Shown in pieces: positions 1-10,779 of a DNA stretch of 15,080 nucleotides. The notes under the pieces are model-generated. The model did not search any database. It was not told the origin of the DNA and saw only the letters and a program-made list of their open reading frames with translations. The stretch lies in contig NZ_JABBDR010000309.1 in the NCBI RefSeq assembly GCF_018854495.1, forward strand, positions 1-15,080, written 5' to 3'. Every line of letters starts with the position of its first letter. Within the stretch, counting starts at the first letter, position 1. Made by a program: the position numbers and the translations under genes. This DNA comes from Acidithiobacillus ferruginosus (GTDB taxonomy: Bacteria > Pseudomonadota > Gammaproteobacteria > Acidithiobacillales > Acidithiobacillaceae).

Positions 1-45
1 TATCTGAAATCGGGATCGGTGTCCAGCATCGAGGAGTATTGCTCT

Positions 46-1331
46 GGTTTATATCCGAATTATTCTTAGGACAAATCTGTCGTGTTGGGGATAGAGGGTG
101 TGCTGCGGCGAGCGGCACGTTCCCTGATCGAACAGGCCATAGAGACAGAGGTGGCGGTATTGCTGGAAGGATTTTCTGCCGTAAGGATGGTGGATGGTCG
201 TCAGGCGGTCGTTCGTAACGGCTACCTGCCGGAGCGAGAGATCGTGACCGCTTTAGGGCCAGTACCCGTGAAGGTCCCCAAGGTTCGGGACCGCTCTGGT
301 TCCGGGACGAAATTCAACTCGGCGCTGGTGCCACCTTATGTGCGTAAATCCCGAACGGTGGCGGCCACGGTCCCCTGGCTGTATCTGCTGCATGGGGTAT
401 CTTCTGGCCACATGCAGGAGGCGTTTTCTATCCTCCTGGGCGAAGAGGCCAAGGGACTTTCCCCTGCGGCATTGGGACGCCTCAAGGCGCAGTGGGCGGA
501 AGAGCATGCCGCCTGGCAACGCCGTTCGCTGGAAGGTAAACGGTATGCCTACTGGTGGGTGGACGGCGTCTATACCAACCTGCGTGCGGAGGAGGATCCG
601 CGCATCTGCCTGCTGGTGATTATTGGCGTGACTGCGGACGGGAAGAAGGAACCGGTCAGTGTCAGCGACGGCCTGCGCGAATCCAAGGCCTCCTGGCTGG
701 AGATTCTGCGCGACTTGCAGGCGCGTGGACTGGAAACGGCCCCCTTACTGGCTATTGGTGATGGCGCCATGGGCTTCTGGGCAGCATTGGATGAAGCGTA
801 TCCCGAAACCCGTCAGCAGCGCTGCTGGGTGCACAAGACCGCCAACATCCTCAACGAACTGCCCAAATCTAAGCAGGACAAGGCGAAGGCGGCATTGCAG
901 GAAATCTGGATGGCCGAGAGTCGGAAGGCCGCAGAGAAAGCTCTGGAGGTCTTTGTGCGCAACTACCAGGCGAAGTATCCCAAGGCCGTGGCCAAGCTGG
1001 AAAAGGATCGGGCGGAATTGCTAGCCTTCTATGATTATCCGGCCGAACATTGGCGACATATCCGCACCACCAATGCCATTGAATCGACCTTTGCCACCGT
1101 GCGCCACCGGACGTCGCGCACCAAAAACTGCGTGTCGCGCAACAGCTTCCTTGGATTGGGCTTCAAGATGCTGCAGCAGGCCGAAAAGCACTGGATCGCC
1201 ATTTTCCATCCAGAGAAAGTGCGTGATCTCTTTGCGGGAATGAAATTCATCGATGGATTACCGGCTAATGAAACCCTGCCGGATGATCAACAGGATGCCG
1301 CCTAAGCTATGTTAGAACACGGTCATACACC
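46..1331 (+). mobile_element. IS256-family insertion sequence (ends tentative)
   Basis: The interval is defined by a complete IS256-type transposase and by imperfect inverted ends. The left end begins GGTTTATATCCGAATT at 46. The right end, read on the minus strand from 1331, begins GGTGTATGACCGTGTT. About 12 of the first 17 positions agree, including the leading GGT, a TAT and a central CCG. The resulting length near 1.29 kb is normal for this family. No target-site duplication is visible: the flanks are ATTGCTCT on the left and AAAATTGA on the right. So the ends may be misplaced, or the element may have recombined after insertion. The family assignment is firm from the protein; the exact ends are inference. 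Confidence 0.5.
82..1305 (+). CDS. IS256-family (Mutator-like) DDE transposase
   Basis: This 407-residue protein should catalyse excision and insertion of its own element by the RNase H-fold DDE mechanism. The likely catalytic triad is D161 (in WVDG), D227 (in GDGAMGF) and E334 (in NAIEST). The CWVH motif at 248-251, between the second D and the E, is typical of IS256/Mutator transposases. The N-terminal part (about 7-70) is the usual helical DNA-binding region, with VVRNGYLPER and the VPVKVPKVRDR stretch. GTG at 82 is the only reasonable start: an in-frame TAG lies at 67-69, and AGGA at 68-71 can act as ribosome binding site. The N-terminus is perhaps 10-15 residues shorter than many relatives. 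The frame is unbroken, so the enzyme may be active. Confidence 0.93.
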   Translation: MLGIEGVLRRAARSLIEQAIETEVAVLLEGFSAVRMVDGRQAVVRNGYLPEREIVTALGPVPVKVPKVRDRSGSGTKFNSALVPPYVRKSRTVAATVPWLYLLHGVSSGHMQEAFSILLGEEAKGLSPAALGRLKAQWAEEHAAWQRRSLEGKRYAYWWVDGVYTNLRAEEDPRICLLVIIGVTADGKKEPVSVSDGLRESKASWLEILRDLQARGLETAPLLAIGDGAMGFWAALDEAYPETRQQRCWVHKTANILNELPKSKQDKAKAALQEIWMAESRKAAEKALEVFVRNYQAKYPKAVAKLEKDRAELLAFYDYPAEHWRHIRTTNAIESTFATVRHRTSRTKNCVSRNSFLGLGFKMLQQAEKHWIAIFHPEKVRDLFAGMKFIDGLPANETLPDDQQDAA

Positions 1332-1527
1332 AAAATTGATGATGGCTCTGTTGCACCGCACCATAACCCCGTTTGCTGCCCGGCTTGGGCATTTCCTGTT
1401 CCAACCAGCGATGAAAGCCCACGCCTCGGATAAATTCTCCCTGCAAAATCAACCCCGCTTGGGCGGTCATGGGTTCTTCCGTTGCAGCCAGCTTGAAAGG
1501 ACGCACGGTTCGTGCCATTTTTGTCAT
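1332..1527 (-). pseudogene. IS1380-like transposase, 5' fragment, cut by the IS256-family element
   Basis: This minus-strand fragment reads MTKMARTVRPFKLAATEEPM onward for about 65 codons. It contains the pattern EEPMTAQAGLILQGEF and then MPKPGSKRGYGA. From memory this is the N-terminal signature of IS1380-group transposases (a T-x-x-x-G-L-x-x-x-x-EF-x-R stretch followed by LP-x-PGS-x-RGY). The family is normally over 400 residues, so all catalytic parts are missing. Homology fades at the right end of the IS256-family element, which fits disruption by it. The start at 1527 is preferred because AGGGGGA lies just upstream on the minus strand. A longer in-frame ATG at 1578 overlaps a TATAAT box and is less likely to be translated. 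Confidence 0.55.
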
Positions 1528-1576
1528 CTGGGTCCCCCTGTCAGTCACCCGGTAGGTGTGTCTTTTGTTCGAGCTC

Positions 1577-1582
1577 ATTATA
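1577..1582 (-). promoter_or_regulatory. -10-like box of the truncated IS1380-like gene
   Basis: A perfect TATAAT on the minus strand lies about 50 bp upstream of the preferred start of the IS1380-like fragment. No good -35 hexamer is present at 16-18 bp, so this is only a candidate promoter. It may be a relic of the original transposase promoter. Confidence 0.3.
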
Positions 1583-1797
1583 CCGAAAAACCTGACAGAT
1601 TGGGCCCTTCACGCTATTTTTCCCTTACGTCATCGCGGAATTAAGGTTGACCAATGGTATCGGCCGCAAAAAGTCCATAGGTGACTGGCTCTCTGTGACG
1701 CGCCATGGGCATGGGTAATGAGGGCAGTTTGGAGCTGTAAATGAACCTGTCGCGTTGACTACCCTGGGTGTGGCATTGGCTACGTTCTATCTTGTCG
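1583..1797. other. Non-coding gap between IS remnant and integrase
   Basis: I see no convincing gene, RNA or repeat here. All reading frames are short and lack recognisable motifs. The outer end of the IS1380-like element should lie in this stretch, probably near 1590-1610. I could not define its terminal inverted repeat because the partner end is missing. Confidence 0.5.
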
Positions 1798-2871
1798 TCA
1801 CCCCAGCAGTTTTGCCAAGTCCTCCGCCCGTAGATGGGTATAACGCTTCAGCATCTGCAAAGTTTTGTGCCCGGTGATAGCCGCTACTTGCATCGGATTC
1901 AGGCCCTTCTCAAAGAGGCGGCTGGTGGCTTCGTGGCGCAGGTCGTGGAAGGTTAGCCCGGTGATACCAGCACGGCGGCAGGCGCGCACATAGGATTGAT
2001 GTATCCCCTCGTAAGTAACCCCGAACACGCGCCCGTCCAGATTGCGCGGCAAGGCTTCCAGCGTCGCCACTGCGCGACGAGAGAGAGGCACTGTGCGTGC
2101 ATCGCCATTCTTGGTTTTTGGCAGGTGAGCGGTGCGTTTTTTCAGATCCACGTCTGACCATTGCAGGCCGACGCCCTTTTTCTCTTGATTGCCGGTTTCT
2201 TTATCAAGTTCCCACTTCTCCAATATCTCACCGGCCCGCATGGCGGTTTCAATGGCAAAGATGATCACAGGACGCAGCCAGGCATTTCGTGCTTCGGCGC
2301 ATGCGGCCAGTAGCCTTTCTTCTTCGTCATCGACCAGGCGGCGATCTCGCGCAGAGGGCAGGGACGGCTTTTTCACCATGGCGGTCGGTATTCCGCCGGG
2401 CAACGCGATACCCCATTCTATGGCGGCCATCTTCATTGCACGTTGAAGCAAACCCAACTCATGTTTGACGGTCTGGGCGCTAACCAGCCGCCCGGTCTTT
2501 TCACTGATCGTGGATAGGCGACTGTCTCTGTATTTTGCGATCAATGATGAATTGAGTGACGCTAGCGAATACGCCCCAAGCCCGGCTTGCAACGCCTTTA
2601 TCCTTGATTGCTCCCGGTAGCCGCCTTTCAACGTGGGCAGCACCTCTTTGGAGTATCGGCACAGCAAGTCATTCAATGTAGTCTGTTCAGACTCCGTACG
2701 CTGGACAAAGACCCCTCGCACCATCTCCGATTCGGTAACAGCAGCCCAGCCCATCGCCTCGGCTTTCGTTCTAAAGGTTTTATACTGCGCCGGAAAGCCG
2801 CGCTTGCGAACTGCAACTTGCCAGCCGATGTGTTCCCCGTCCCGGTCATAACTTGGAGTCACGGACGCCAT
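1798..2871 (-). CDS. Tyrosine recombinase / phage-type integrase
   Basis: This site-specific recombinase probably integrates and excises the element lying to its left at the tRNA-Arg gene. Numbering from the start at 2871 (357 residues), the tyrosine-recombinase catalytic set is complete. It comprises R212 (in TAMRAGEI), K254 (in TKNGDARTVPL), H309 and R312 (in HDLRH), H335 (in TGHKT) and the nucleophile Y344 (in KRYTHL). The N-terminal 60 residues look like the arm-binding domain, and about 65-165 like the core-binding (SAM-like) domain. The 2871 start has a GAGGGG ribosome binding site at 2876-2881 and a family-like N-terminus (MASVTPSYDRDG). An in-frame ATG at 2916 would add 15 residues but has no ribosome binding site. 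The gene is intact and reads away from the tRNA. Confidence 0.93.
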   Translation of the reverse strand: MASVTPSYDRDGEHIGWQVAVRKRGFPAQYKTFRTKAEAMGWAAVTESEMVRGVFVQRTESEQTTLNDLLCRYSKEVLPTLKGGYREQSRIKALQAGLGAYSLASLNSSLIAKYRDSRLSTISEKTGRLVSAQTVKHELGLLQRAMKMAAIEWGIALPGGIPTAMVKKPSLPSARDRRLVDDEEERLLAACAEARNAWLRPVIIFAIETAMRAGEILEKWELDKETGNQEKKGVGLQWSDVDLKKRTAHLPKTKNGDARTVPLSRRAVATLEALPRNLDGRVFGVTYEGIHQSYVRACRRAGITGLTFHDLRHEATSRLFEKGLNPMQVAAITGHKTLQMLKRYTHLRAEDLAKLLG

Positions 2872-2909
2872 CTTGCCCCTCTTCTTGCCCACCGTTTCAG
2901 TATCAGTGT

Positions 2910-2982
2910 GGTGCATTTGCGGTGCAAATTCAAGATGAGGCGTTTTCAGTCACCACCTACTTGCTCAACTACTTGTTTTATA
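2910..2982 (-). promoter_or_regulatory. Integrase leader: -10 box, direct repeats and a dyad
   Basis: Three signals lie between the tRNA 3' end and the integrase. TATAAA on the minus strand (2977-2982) is a good -10, but its -35 would fall in the tRNA T-arm and is poor. CTACTTG occurs twice (2957-2963 and 2969-2975), with starts 12 bp apart. A perfect dyad ATTTGC-GGT-GCAAAT covers 2915-2929, overlapped by two GGTGCA copies (2910-2915 and 2921-2926) 11 bp apart. Helically phased repeats next to an attachment site suit integrase arm sites or an excisionase/repressor operator. That role is inference. Confidence 0.4.
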
Positions 2983-3010
2983 TGGTGCGCCTGACAGGAA
3001 TCGAACCTGT
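2983..3010. other. Probable attachment (att) core at the tRNA-Arg 3' end
   Basis: Elements carrying tyrosine integrases often use the 3' half of a tRNA gene as attB and carry a copy of it, so the tRNA stays intact. Here the integrase lies 112 bp from the 3' end of an intact tRNA-Arg and points away from it, the standard arrangement. The approximate core (T-arm to CCA) is inferred. No second copy of this segment was seen at 1-2982, so the opposite boundary should lie left of the window. Confidence 0.45.
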
Positions 3011-3059
3011 AACCTACGGCTTAGAAGGCCGTTGCTCTATCCAGTTGAGCTACAGGCGC
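2983..3059 (-). tRNA. tRNA-Arg (anticodon UCU)
   Basis: On the minus strand a full cloverleaf can be drawn. The acceptor stem GCGCCTG pairs with CAGGCGC, followed by discriminator A and an encoded CCA. The anticodon stem ACGGC/GCCGT encloses the loop CTTCTAA, giving anticodon TCT at 3023-3025, which reads AGA and AGG. The T-arm contains GGTTCGATTCC. The gene is intact although it borders the integrated element, consistent with an element that restores the tRNA 3' end. It is divergent from uvrB. Confidence 0.96.
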
Positions 3060-3194
3060 ATAGGAATAATCGGACAATAGATCATTGGCGCCATTGTAGA
3101 GGACCGGTGGCACTCAGGGAAGCAGGAGCGTGCCTCTTTTCGCTGACGGCTGCCAGCGTGTATGGTTGGTGGTATCAGCCGATCGGAGCAGAGC

Positions 3195-5222
3195 ATGGAC
3201 AAGCGCTTTATCCTGGAGAGCAGTTTCTCGCCGCAGGGCGACCAGCCGGAGGCTATCCGTCTGTTGGTGAACGGCCTTGGCGCTGGTGAATATTTCCAGA
3301 CCCTGTTGGGGGTGACCGGTTCGGGCAAGACCTTCACCATGGCCAATGTCATCGCCATCACCCACCGGCCCGCCATCATCATGGCGCCCAACAAGACCCT
3401 GGCAGCGCAGCTCTATGCGGAAATGCGCGCGTTCTTTCCCCACAATGCCGTGGAGTATTTCGTCAGTTATTACGATTACTACCAGCCGGAGGCCTACGTT
3501 CCTTCCTCCGACACCTTCATTGAAAAGGACGCTGCTATCAATGACCACATCGAGCAGATGCGCCTCTCCGCCACCAAGGCCCTGCTGGAACGGCCGGATG
3601 TCATCATCGTGGCCACCGTTTCGGCTATCTACGGTCTGGGTGATCCCGCCTCCTACCATGGCATGATTCTGCATCTGCGCGAGTCCTCCACCATGGATCA
3701 ACGCGCCATCCTCAGGCGTCTGGCGGAGATGCAATACAGCCGCAATCCTTTGGAAATGAAGCGCGGCACCTTTCGCGTCAACGGCGATGTCATCGATATA
3801 TGGCCCGCAGAAAGCGAGGACGAAGCCGTTCGGATCGAGCTTTTTGGCGACGAACTGGAACGCATCTCGCTCTTCGATCCCCTGACCGGCAAGACCATCA
3901 CCCGTTTGCCGCGCTACACCATCTACCCCAAAAGCCATTACGTCACTCCGCGCGAGACCATTCTCGCGGCGCTGGACGCTATTAAAGATGAGCTTCGCTC
4001 GCGTCTGGAGGATCTGCGCCGCGCCAACAAGCTGGTCGAGGCACAACGGCTGGAGCAGCGCACCCGCTTTGATCTGGAGATGATGGCCGAGCTGGGGTAT
4101 TGCTCGGGGATCGAGAATTACTCCCGCTACCTCTCGGGACGGGTGCCCGGTCAGGCACCGCCGACCCTGATGGACTACCTCCCCAAGGATGCCCTGCTAT
4201 TCATGGACGAATCCCATGTAACGGTCCCGCAGTTCGGGGGGATGTACAAGGGCGACCGTTCGCGCAAGGAAACCCTGGTGGAATACGGGTTCCGGCTGCC
4301 CTCGGCGCTGGACAATCGGCCCTTGATGTTCCCCGAGTTCGAGTCGCTGATGCCGCAGACCGTGTTTATTTCCGCAACGCCCGGTCCCTACGAGCTGGAG
4401 CACTCCGGGCAGGTGGTGGAGCAGGTGGTGCGGCCCACCGGCCTAGTCGATCCGGCTGTGGATATTCGTCCGGCGAAAGGGCAGGTCGACGATCTAATCA
4501 GTGAAATCAACATCGTTGTACGTAACGGTTGGCGCATTCTGGTGACGACGCTGACCAAGCGGATGGCCGAAGATCTGACCGATTATCTGCATGAGCTGGG
4601 CATCAAATGCCGTTATCTGCACTCTGATATCGAAACGGTGGAGCGGGTGGAGATCATTCGCGATCTGCGCGCCGGGGTGTTCGACGTGCTGATCGGGATT
4701 AACCTGCTGCGGGAAGGCCTGGATATGCCGGAGGTGGCGTTGGTCGCCATACTGGATGCGGATAAGGAGGGCTTCCTGCGTTCGGAGCGGTCCTTGATTC
4801 AGACCATCGGGCGCGCCGCGCGTAATTTGCATGGACGAGCCATTCTCTATGCGGACAGTATCACCAAATCCATGGCTCGGGCCATAGCCGAAACCGACCG
4901 CCGCCGGGAAAAGCAGTTGCAGTTCAATGCGGCGCACGGCATCACCCCGCGCGGCATCGTCAAGCCGGTGTCGGACATGATTGAGGGGGTCTATCGCCGC
5001 AATGCACAACCTGCCGCGCATGCCGCAGAAAAAAATGCGGATTATCGCGTGCTCCGTGATCCCCAAGCCGTTGCCAAGAAAATCAAGGAACTGGAGGAGG
5101 CCATGTACCGTCACGCCCGCAACCTGGAGTTTGAGCAGGCAGCGGCGCTGCGGGACGACATCAAAAAACTGGAAACCCGCCTTCTGGGGACCGACCTGCC
5201 GGTATCTCTGGAGGAGGACTGA
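3195..5222 (+). CDS. uvrB: UvrB, excinuclease ABC subunit B
   Basis: UvrB is the DNA damage-verification helicase of nucleotide excision repair; it is loaded by UvrA and then recruits UvrC. The 675-residue protein has the expected length and layout. Walker A is GVTGSGKT at 39-46. The beta-hairpin region is [15 protein letters not shown] from 92. The DEAD-like box is DESH at 338-341, and helicase motif VI is QTIGRAARN at 536-544. The C-terminal UVR motif (about 635-665) contacts UvrC. The start at 3195 matches the family N-terminus ([20 protein letters not shown]) and has CGGAG just upstream. An in-frame ATG at 3162 would add 11 unrelated residues. No LexA-type CTGT-N8-ACAG box was seen upstream. 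uvrC lies about 6.5 kb downstream. Confidence 0.97.
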   Translation: MDKRFILESSFSPQGDQPEAIRLLVNGLGAGEYFQTLLGVTGSGKTFTMANVIAITHRPAIIMAPNKTLAAQLYAEMRAFFPHNAVEYFVSYYDYYQPEAYVPSSDTFIEKDAAINDHIEQMRLSATKALLERPDVIIVATVSAIYGLGDPASYHGMILHLRESSTMDQRAILRRLAEMQYSRNPLEMKRGTFRVNGDVIDIWPAESEDEAVRIELFGDELERISLFDPLTGKTITRLPRYTIYPKSHYVTPRETILAALDAIKDELRSRLEDLRRANKLVEAQRLEQRTRFDLEMMAELGYCSGIENYSRYLSGRVPGQAPPTLMDYLPKDALLFMDESHVTVPQFGGMYKGDRSRKETLVEYGFRLPSALDNRPLMFPEFESLMPQTVFISATPGPYELEHSGQVVEQVVRPTGLVDPAVDIRPAKGQVDDLISEINIVVRNGWRILVTTLTKRMAEDLTDYLHELGIKCRYLHSDIETVERVEIIRDLRAGVFDVLIGINLLREGLDMPEVALVAILDADKEGFLRSERSLIQTIGRAARNLHGRAILYADSITKSMARAIAETDRRREKQLQFNAAHGITPRGIVKPVSDMIEGVYRRNAQPAAHAAEKNADYRVLRDPQAVAKKIKELEEAMYRHARNLEFEQAAALRDDIKKLETRLLGTDLPVSLEED

Positions 5223-5243
5223 AGGGGCAATCCTCGGGAAATT

Positions 5244-5275
5244 GCGGTTGGCGCGGTTGGCGCCTTGACGCCAAC
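5244..5275. repeat. Tandem 9-mers and inverted repeat overlapping the dehydrogenase -35
   Basis: GCGGTTGGC occurs twice in direct tandem (5244-5252 and 5253-5261). It runs into a perfect inverted repeat GTTGGCG-N6-CGCCAAC (5256-5262 and 5269-5275). The right arm overlaps the -35 hexamer of the promoter at 5265. The layout suggests an operator for a dimeric regulator. The hairpin could instead contribute to uvrB 3' end formation, but no T-tract follows. The function is inferred. Confidence 0.5.
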
Positions 5276-5293
5276 TTGAGCATTGCCTATTCT
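5265..5293 (+). promoter_or_regulatory. Sigma-70-like promoter of the dehydrogenase gene
   Basis: TTGACG at 5265-5270 and TATTCT at 5288-5293 are separated by exactly 17 bp, each close to consensus. Transcription would start near 5300, leaving a leader of about 35 nt. This indicates the dehydrogenase is transcribed independently of uvrB. Confidence 0.65.
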
Positions 5294-5335
5294 GTAAACC
5301 AACCGGACGGTATGCAATGACAGGAGAACATGATC

Positions 5336-6385
5336 ATGATCAAGACAAAAGCCTACGCTGCTCAGACTGCCCGCAGTCCGTTGGCGCCCTACGAAGTCCT
5401 GCGTCGTGAGCCGGGTCCGGATGATGTCCAGATAGATATACTCTTTTGCGGTGTCTGCCATTCCGATTTGCACACCGCCCGCAATGAGTGGAAAAACACG
5501 CTGTATCCCGCTGTTCCTGGCCACGAAATCGTGGGTCGTGTCGTTGCCGTCGGTAAGGATGTCAAAAATTTTCAAGTTGGTGATTTTGCCGGTGTCGGTT
5601 GCATGGTGGACAGTTGTGGGCACTGTCCGTCCTGTGACGAGGGTGAGGAGCAGTACTGCGATAACGGATTCACCGGAACCTACAACGGCCCGGTATTCGG
5701 CGGCGAAAATACCTACGGCGGCTATTCCCAGAGCGTGGTGGTCAAAGAATCCTTTGTGCTGAAGATTCAGCATGATGAAAAAGATCTGGCGAGTGTGGCA
5801 CCGCTGCTCTGCGCCGGTATCACCACGTACTCGCCCTTGCGCCACTGGGGTGCCGGGCCGGGCAAAAAGGTCGGCATTGTGGGTCTGGGCGGCCTTGGTC
5901 ATATGGGCGTCAAGTTGGCGCACGCCATGGGCGCCCATGTGGTGCTGTTCACCACCTCCCCCGGCAAAGTGGAGGATGGTAAGCGGCTGGGGGCGGATGA
6001 GGTCTGCATCTCCAAAGATGACGCACAAATGGCCAGCCATGCCAGCAGCTTCGATTTTATCCTCAATACGGTGGCAGCGTCCCATAATCTGGACGCCTTC
6101 CTGAATCTGCTCAAGCGGGATGGTACGATGACGCTGGTGGGTGCGCCGGCAGAGCCCCATCCGTCACCAGAAGTCTTCAACCTGATTTTTAAGCGTCGGC
6201 AGCTCGCGGGCTCCCTTATCGGTGGTATCCGGGAAACGCAGGAGATGCTGGATTTCTGCGCGCAGCGCGGGATCGGTTCGGATATCGAGATGATCCCCAT
6301 GGACTACATCAATACCGCCTACGAAAGAATGCTCAAGAGCGATGTAAAGTATCGCTTTGTGATTGACATGGCGACGCTGAAGTAG
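5336..6385 (+). CDS. Zinc-dependent NADP(H) alcohol dehydrogenase / aldehyde reductase, YahK type
   Basis: This medium-chain dehydrogenase interconverts alcohols and aldehydes, and the family member YahK mainly reduces aldehydes with NADPH. Numbered from 5336, the 349 residues match YahK's remembered length. Catalytic zinc ligands are C41 (GVCHSDLH), H63 with E64 (GHE) and C159. Structural zinc ligands are C94, C97, C100 and C108. The Rossmann motif GLGGLGH is at 183-189. The following TTSPGK, with no acidic residue after the strand, favours NADP. The C-terminal half (SFDFILNTVAA, GTMTLVGAPA, DVKYRFVID) is especially YahK-like. AGGAG at 5322-5326 sits 9 nt from ATG 5336 but only 3 nt from ATG 5330, so 5336 is preferred. 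The natural substrate is unknown; detoxification of aldehydes is a guess. Confidence 0.92.
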   Translation: MIKTKAYAAQTARSPLAPYEVLRREPGPDDVQIDILFCGVCHSDLHTARNEWKNTLYPAVPGHEIVGRVVAVGKDVKNFQVGDFAGVGCMVDSCGHCPSCDEGEEQYCDNGFTGTYNGPVFGGENTYGGYSQSVVVKESFVLKIQHDEKDLASVAPLLCAGITTYSPLRHWGAGPGKKVGIVGLGGLGHMGVKLAHAMGAHVVLFTTSPGKVEDGKRLGADEVCISKDDAQMASHASSFDFILNTVAASHNLDAFLNLLKRDGTMTLVGAPAEPHPSPEVFNLIFKRRQLAGSLIGGIRETQEMLDFCAQRGIGSDIEMIPMDYINTAYERMLKSDVKYRFVIDMATLK

Positions 6386-6490
6386 GCCCTCTGGGGCGGA
6401 GGTTTACAGTCCCCCCCGCGCTTTGGTTTCAAGGCAAAATGTCAAGGCAGCGGGAACCGCGTACGGGCGGCCATAGAAAGGCGGTTTGCG

Positions 6491-6519
6491 TTGTGCCGCA
6501 CGTCCGAATTGGCTACCAT
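6491..6519 (+). promoter_or_regulatory. Possible pyrG promoter
   Basis: TTGTGC (6491-6496) and TACCAT (6514-6519) are 17 bp apart, 30 bp before pyrG. The match to sigma-70 consensus is modest, and no better candidate was seen in the 163-bp gap after the dehydrogenase. I saw no convincing terminator in that gap. Confidence 0.25.
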
Positions 6520-6530
6520 GCGCAGGTTAA

Positions 6531-10305
<3,775 letters not shown>

Positions 10306-10311
10306 AAAGAT

Positions 10312-10345
10312 ATTTAATGGAATATTTACTGAGCCATTAAATTTT
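10312..10345 (+). terminator. AT-rich hairpin with short T-run between eno and ftsB
   Basis: ATTTAATGG (10312-10320) and CCATTAAAT (10334-10342) form a perfect 9-bp stem with a 13-nt loop, followed by TTTT (10342-10345). It lies 7 bp after the eno stop and 16 bp before ftsB. It may act as a weak or partial terminator or as an mRNA-stabilising element. The stem is AT-rich and the T-run short, so full termination is unlikely. Confidence 0.4.
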
Positions 10346-10360
10346 CGAGGATTTTGCGGC

Positions 10361-10726
10361 ATGGGTTACCGGGCGCGCGTAAAAAGCTGGATAGATACCG
10401 CCAAGGCAGAGATGCGCCTTGTGGATTTCATGCTTTTGGCCGTGTTGTGTGCCCTGCAATATCCGCTTTGGTTTGGTGCGGGTAGCTGGTGGAACATGGA
10501 GAACCTGCACCGGAAACTGGAAATCAAGCAGGTGATTTTGAAGCAACTGGAAGCCCGCAATGACCTTCTGGCGGCGCAGGTGACGAGCCTGCAAACGGGA
10601 AGCCGTGCCGTTGAAGAGCTGGCCCGCCGCCATCTCGGGATGGTTGGCAAGGGAGAAGTGTTTGTCTGGGTGATACCCGCCAAAGGCGCCTTGGACGGCG
10701 TCCGGACCACCACTCAGGCGTCGTGA
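10361..10726 (+). CDS. ftsB: Cell division protein FtsB
   Basis: FtsB is a small bitopic inner-membrane protein that joins FtsL and FtsQ in the divisome. The 121 residues show a short cytoplasmic N-terminus and one transmembrane helix near 22-40 (LLAVLCALQYPLWFG, very like E. coli FtsB). A periplasmic coiled coil follows (about 46-80, with ARNDLLAAQV), then the conserved LARRHLGMVGKGEVFVWVIP end. The start at 10361 has GAGG about ten bases upstream. An alternative ATG at 10411 would give 105 residues, nearer the E. coli length, and still include the membrane helix. The position after eno matches many gammaproteobacteria-like genomes. It is convergent with efp. Confidence 0.9.
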   Translation: MGYRARVKSWIDTAKAEMRLVDFMLLAVLCALQYPLWFGAGSWWNMENLHRKLEIKQVILKQLEARNDLLAAQVTSLQTGSRAVEELARRHLGMVGKGEVFVWVIPAKGALDGVRTTTQAS

Positions 10727-10779
10727 ACTGCGCCGGGCGTTTTGCTGGTCCGGTGGTATAACCGTCCGGTTACGCTCTG

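Noticed and set aside
1591..1598. CCTGACAG matching part of the tRNA-Arg 3' end, as a possible second att copy
   Set aside because: Only eight bases match and the similarity stops at once; this is expected by chance.
1309..1644. Open frame of 111 codons on the plus strand
   Set aside because: It lies antisense to the IS1380-like fragment, has no family-like motif and has low-complexity, shadow-like composition.
3061..3194. LexA/SOS box before uvrB
   Set aside because: No CTGT-N8-ACAG or close variant was found, although SOS control cannot be excluded if the organism uses a different motif.
3114..4046. Open frame of 310 codons on the minus strand opposite uvrB
   Set aside because: uvrB is unmistakable in this interval. 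The reverse frame is open because of GC-rich third codon positions and shows no recognisable domain.
5111..6160. Open frame of 349 codons on the minus strand opposite uvrB end and the dehydrogenase
   Set aside because: It spans two unrelated genes, their intergenic region and a promoter on the other strand, and it has no family motif.
6386..6430. GC-rich partial inverted repeat after the dehydrogenase as a terminator
   Set aside because: The stem (GCGGAGG with CCCCCGC) has a mismatch and no following T-run.
10727..10779. Bidirectional terminator between convergent ftsB and efp
   Set aside because: The only perfect stem (TAACCG-TC-CGGTTA at 10759-10772) has a two-base loop and no T-tract on either side, so it was not annotated.
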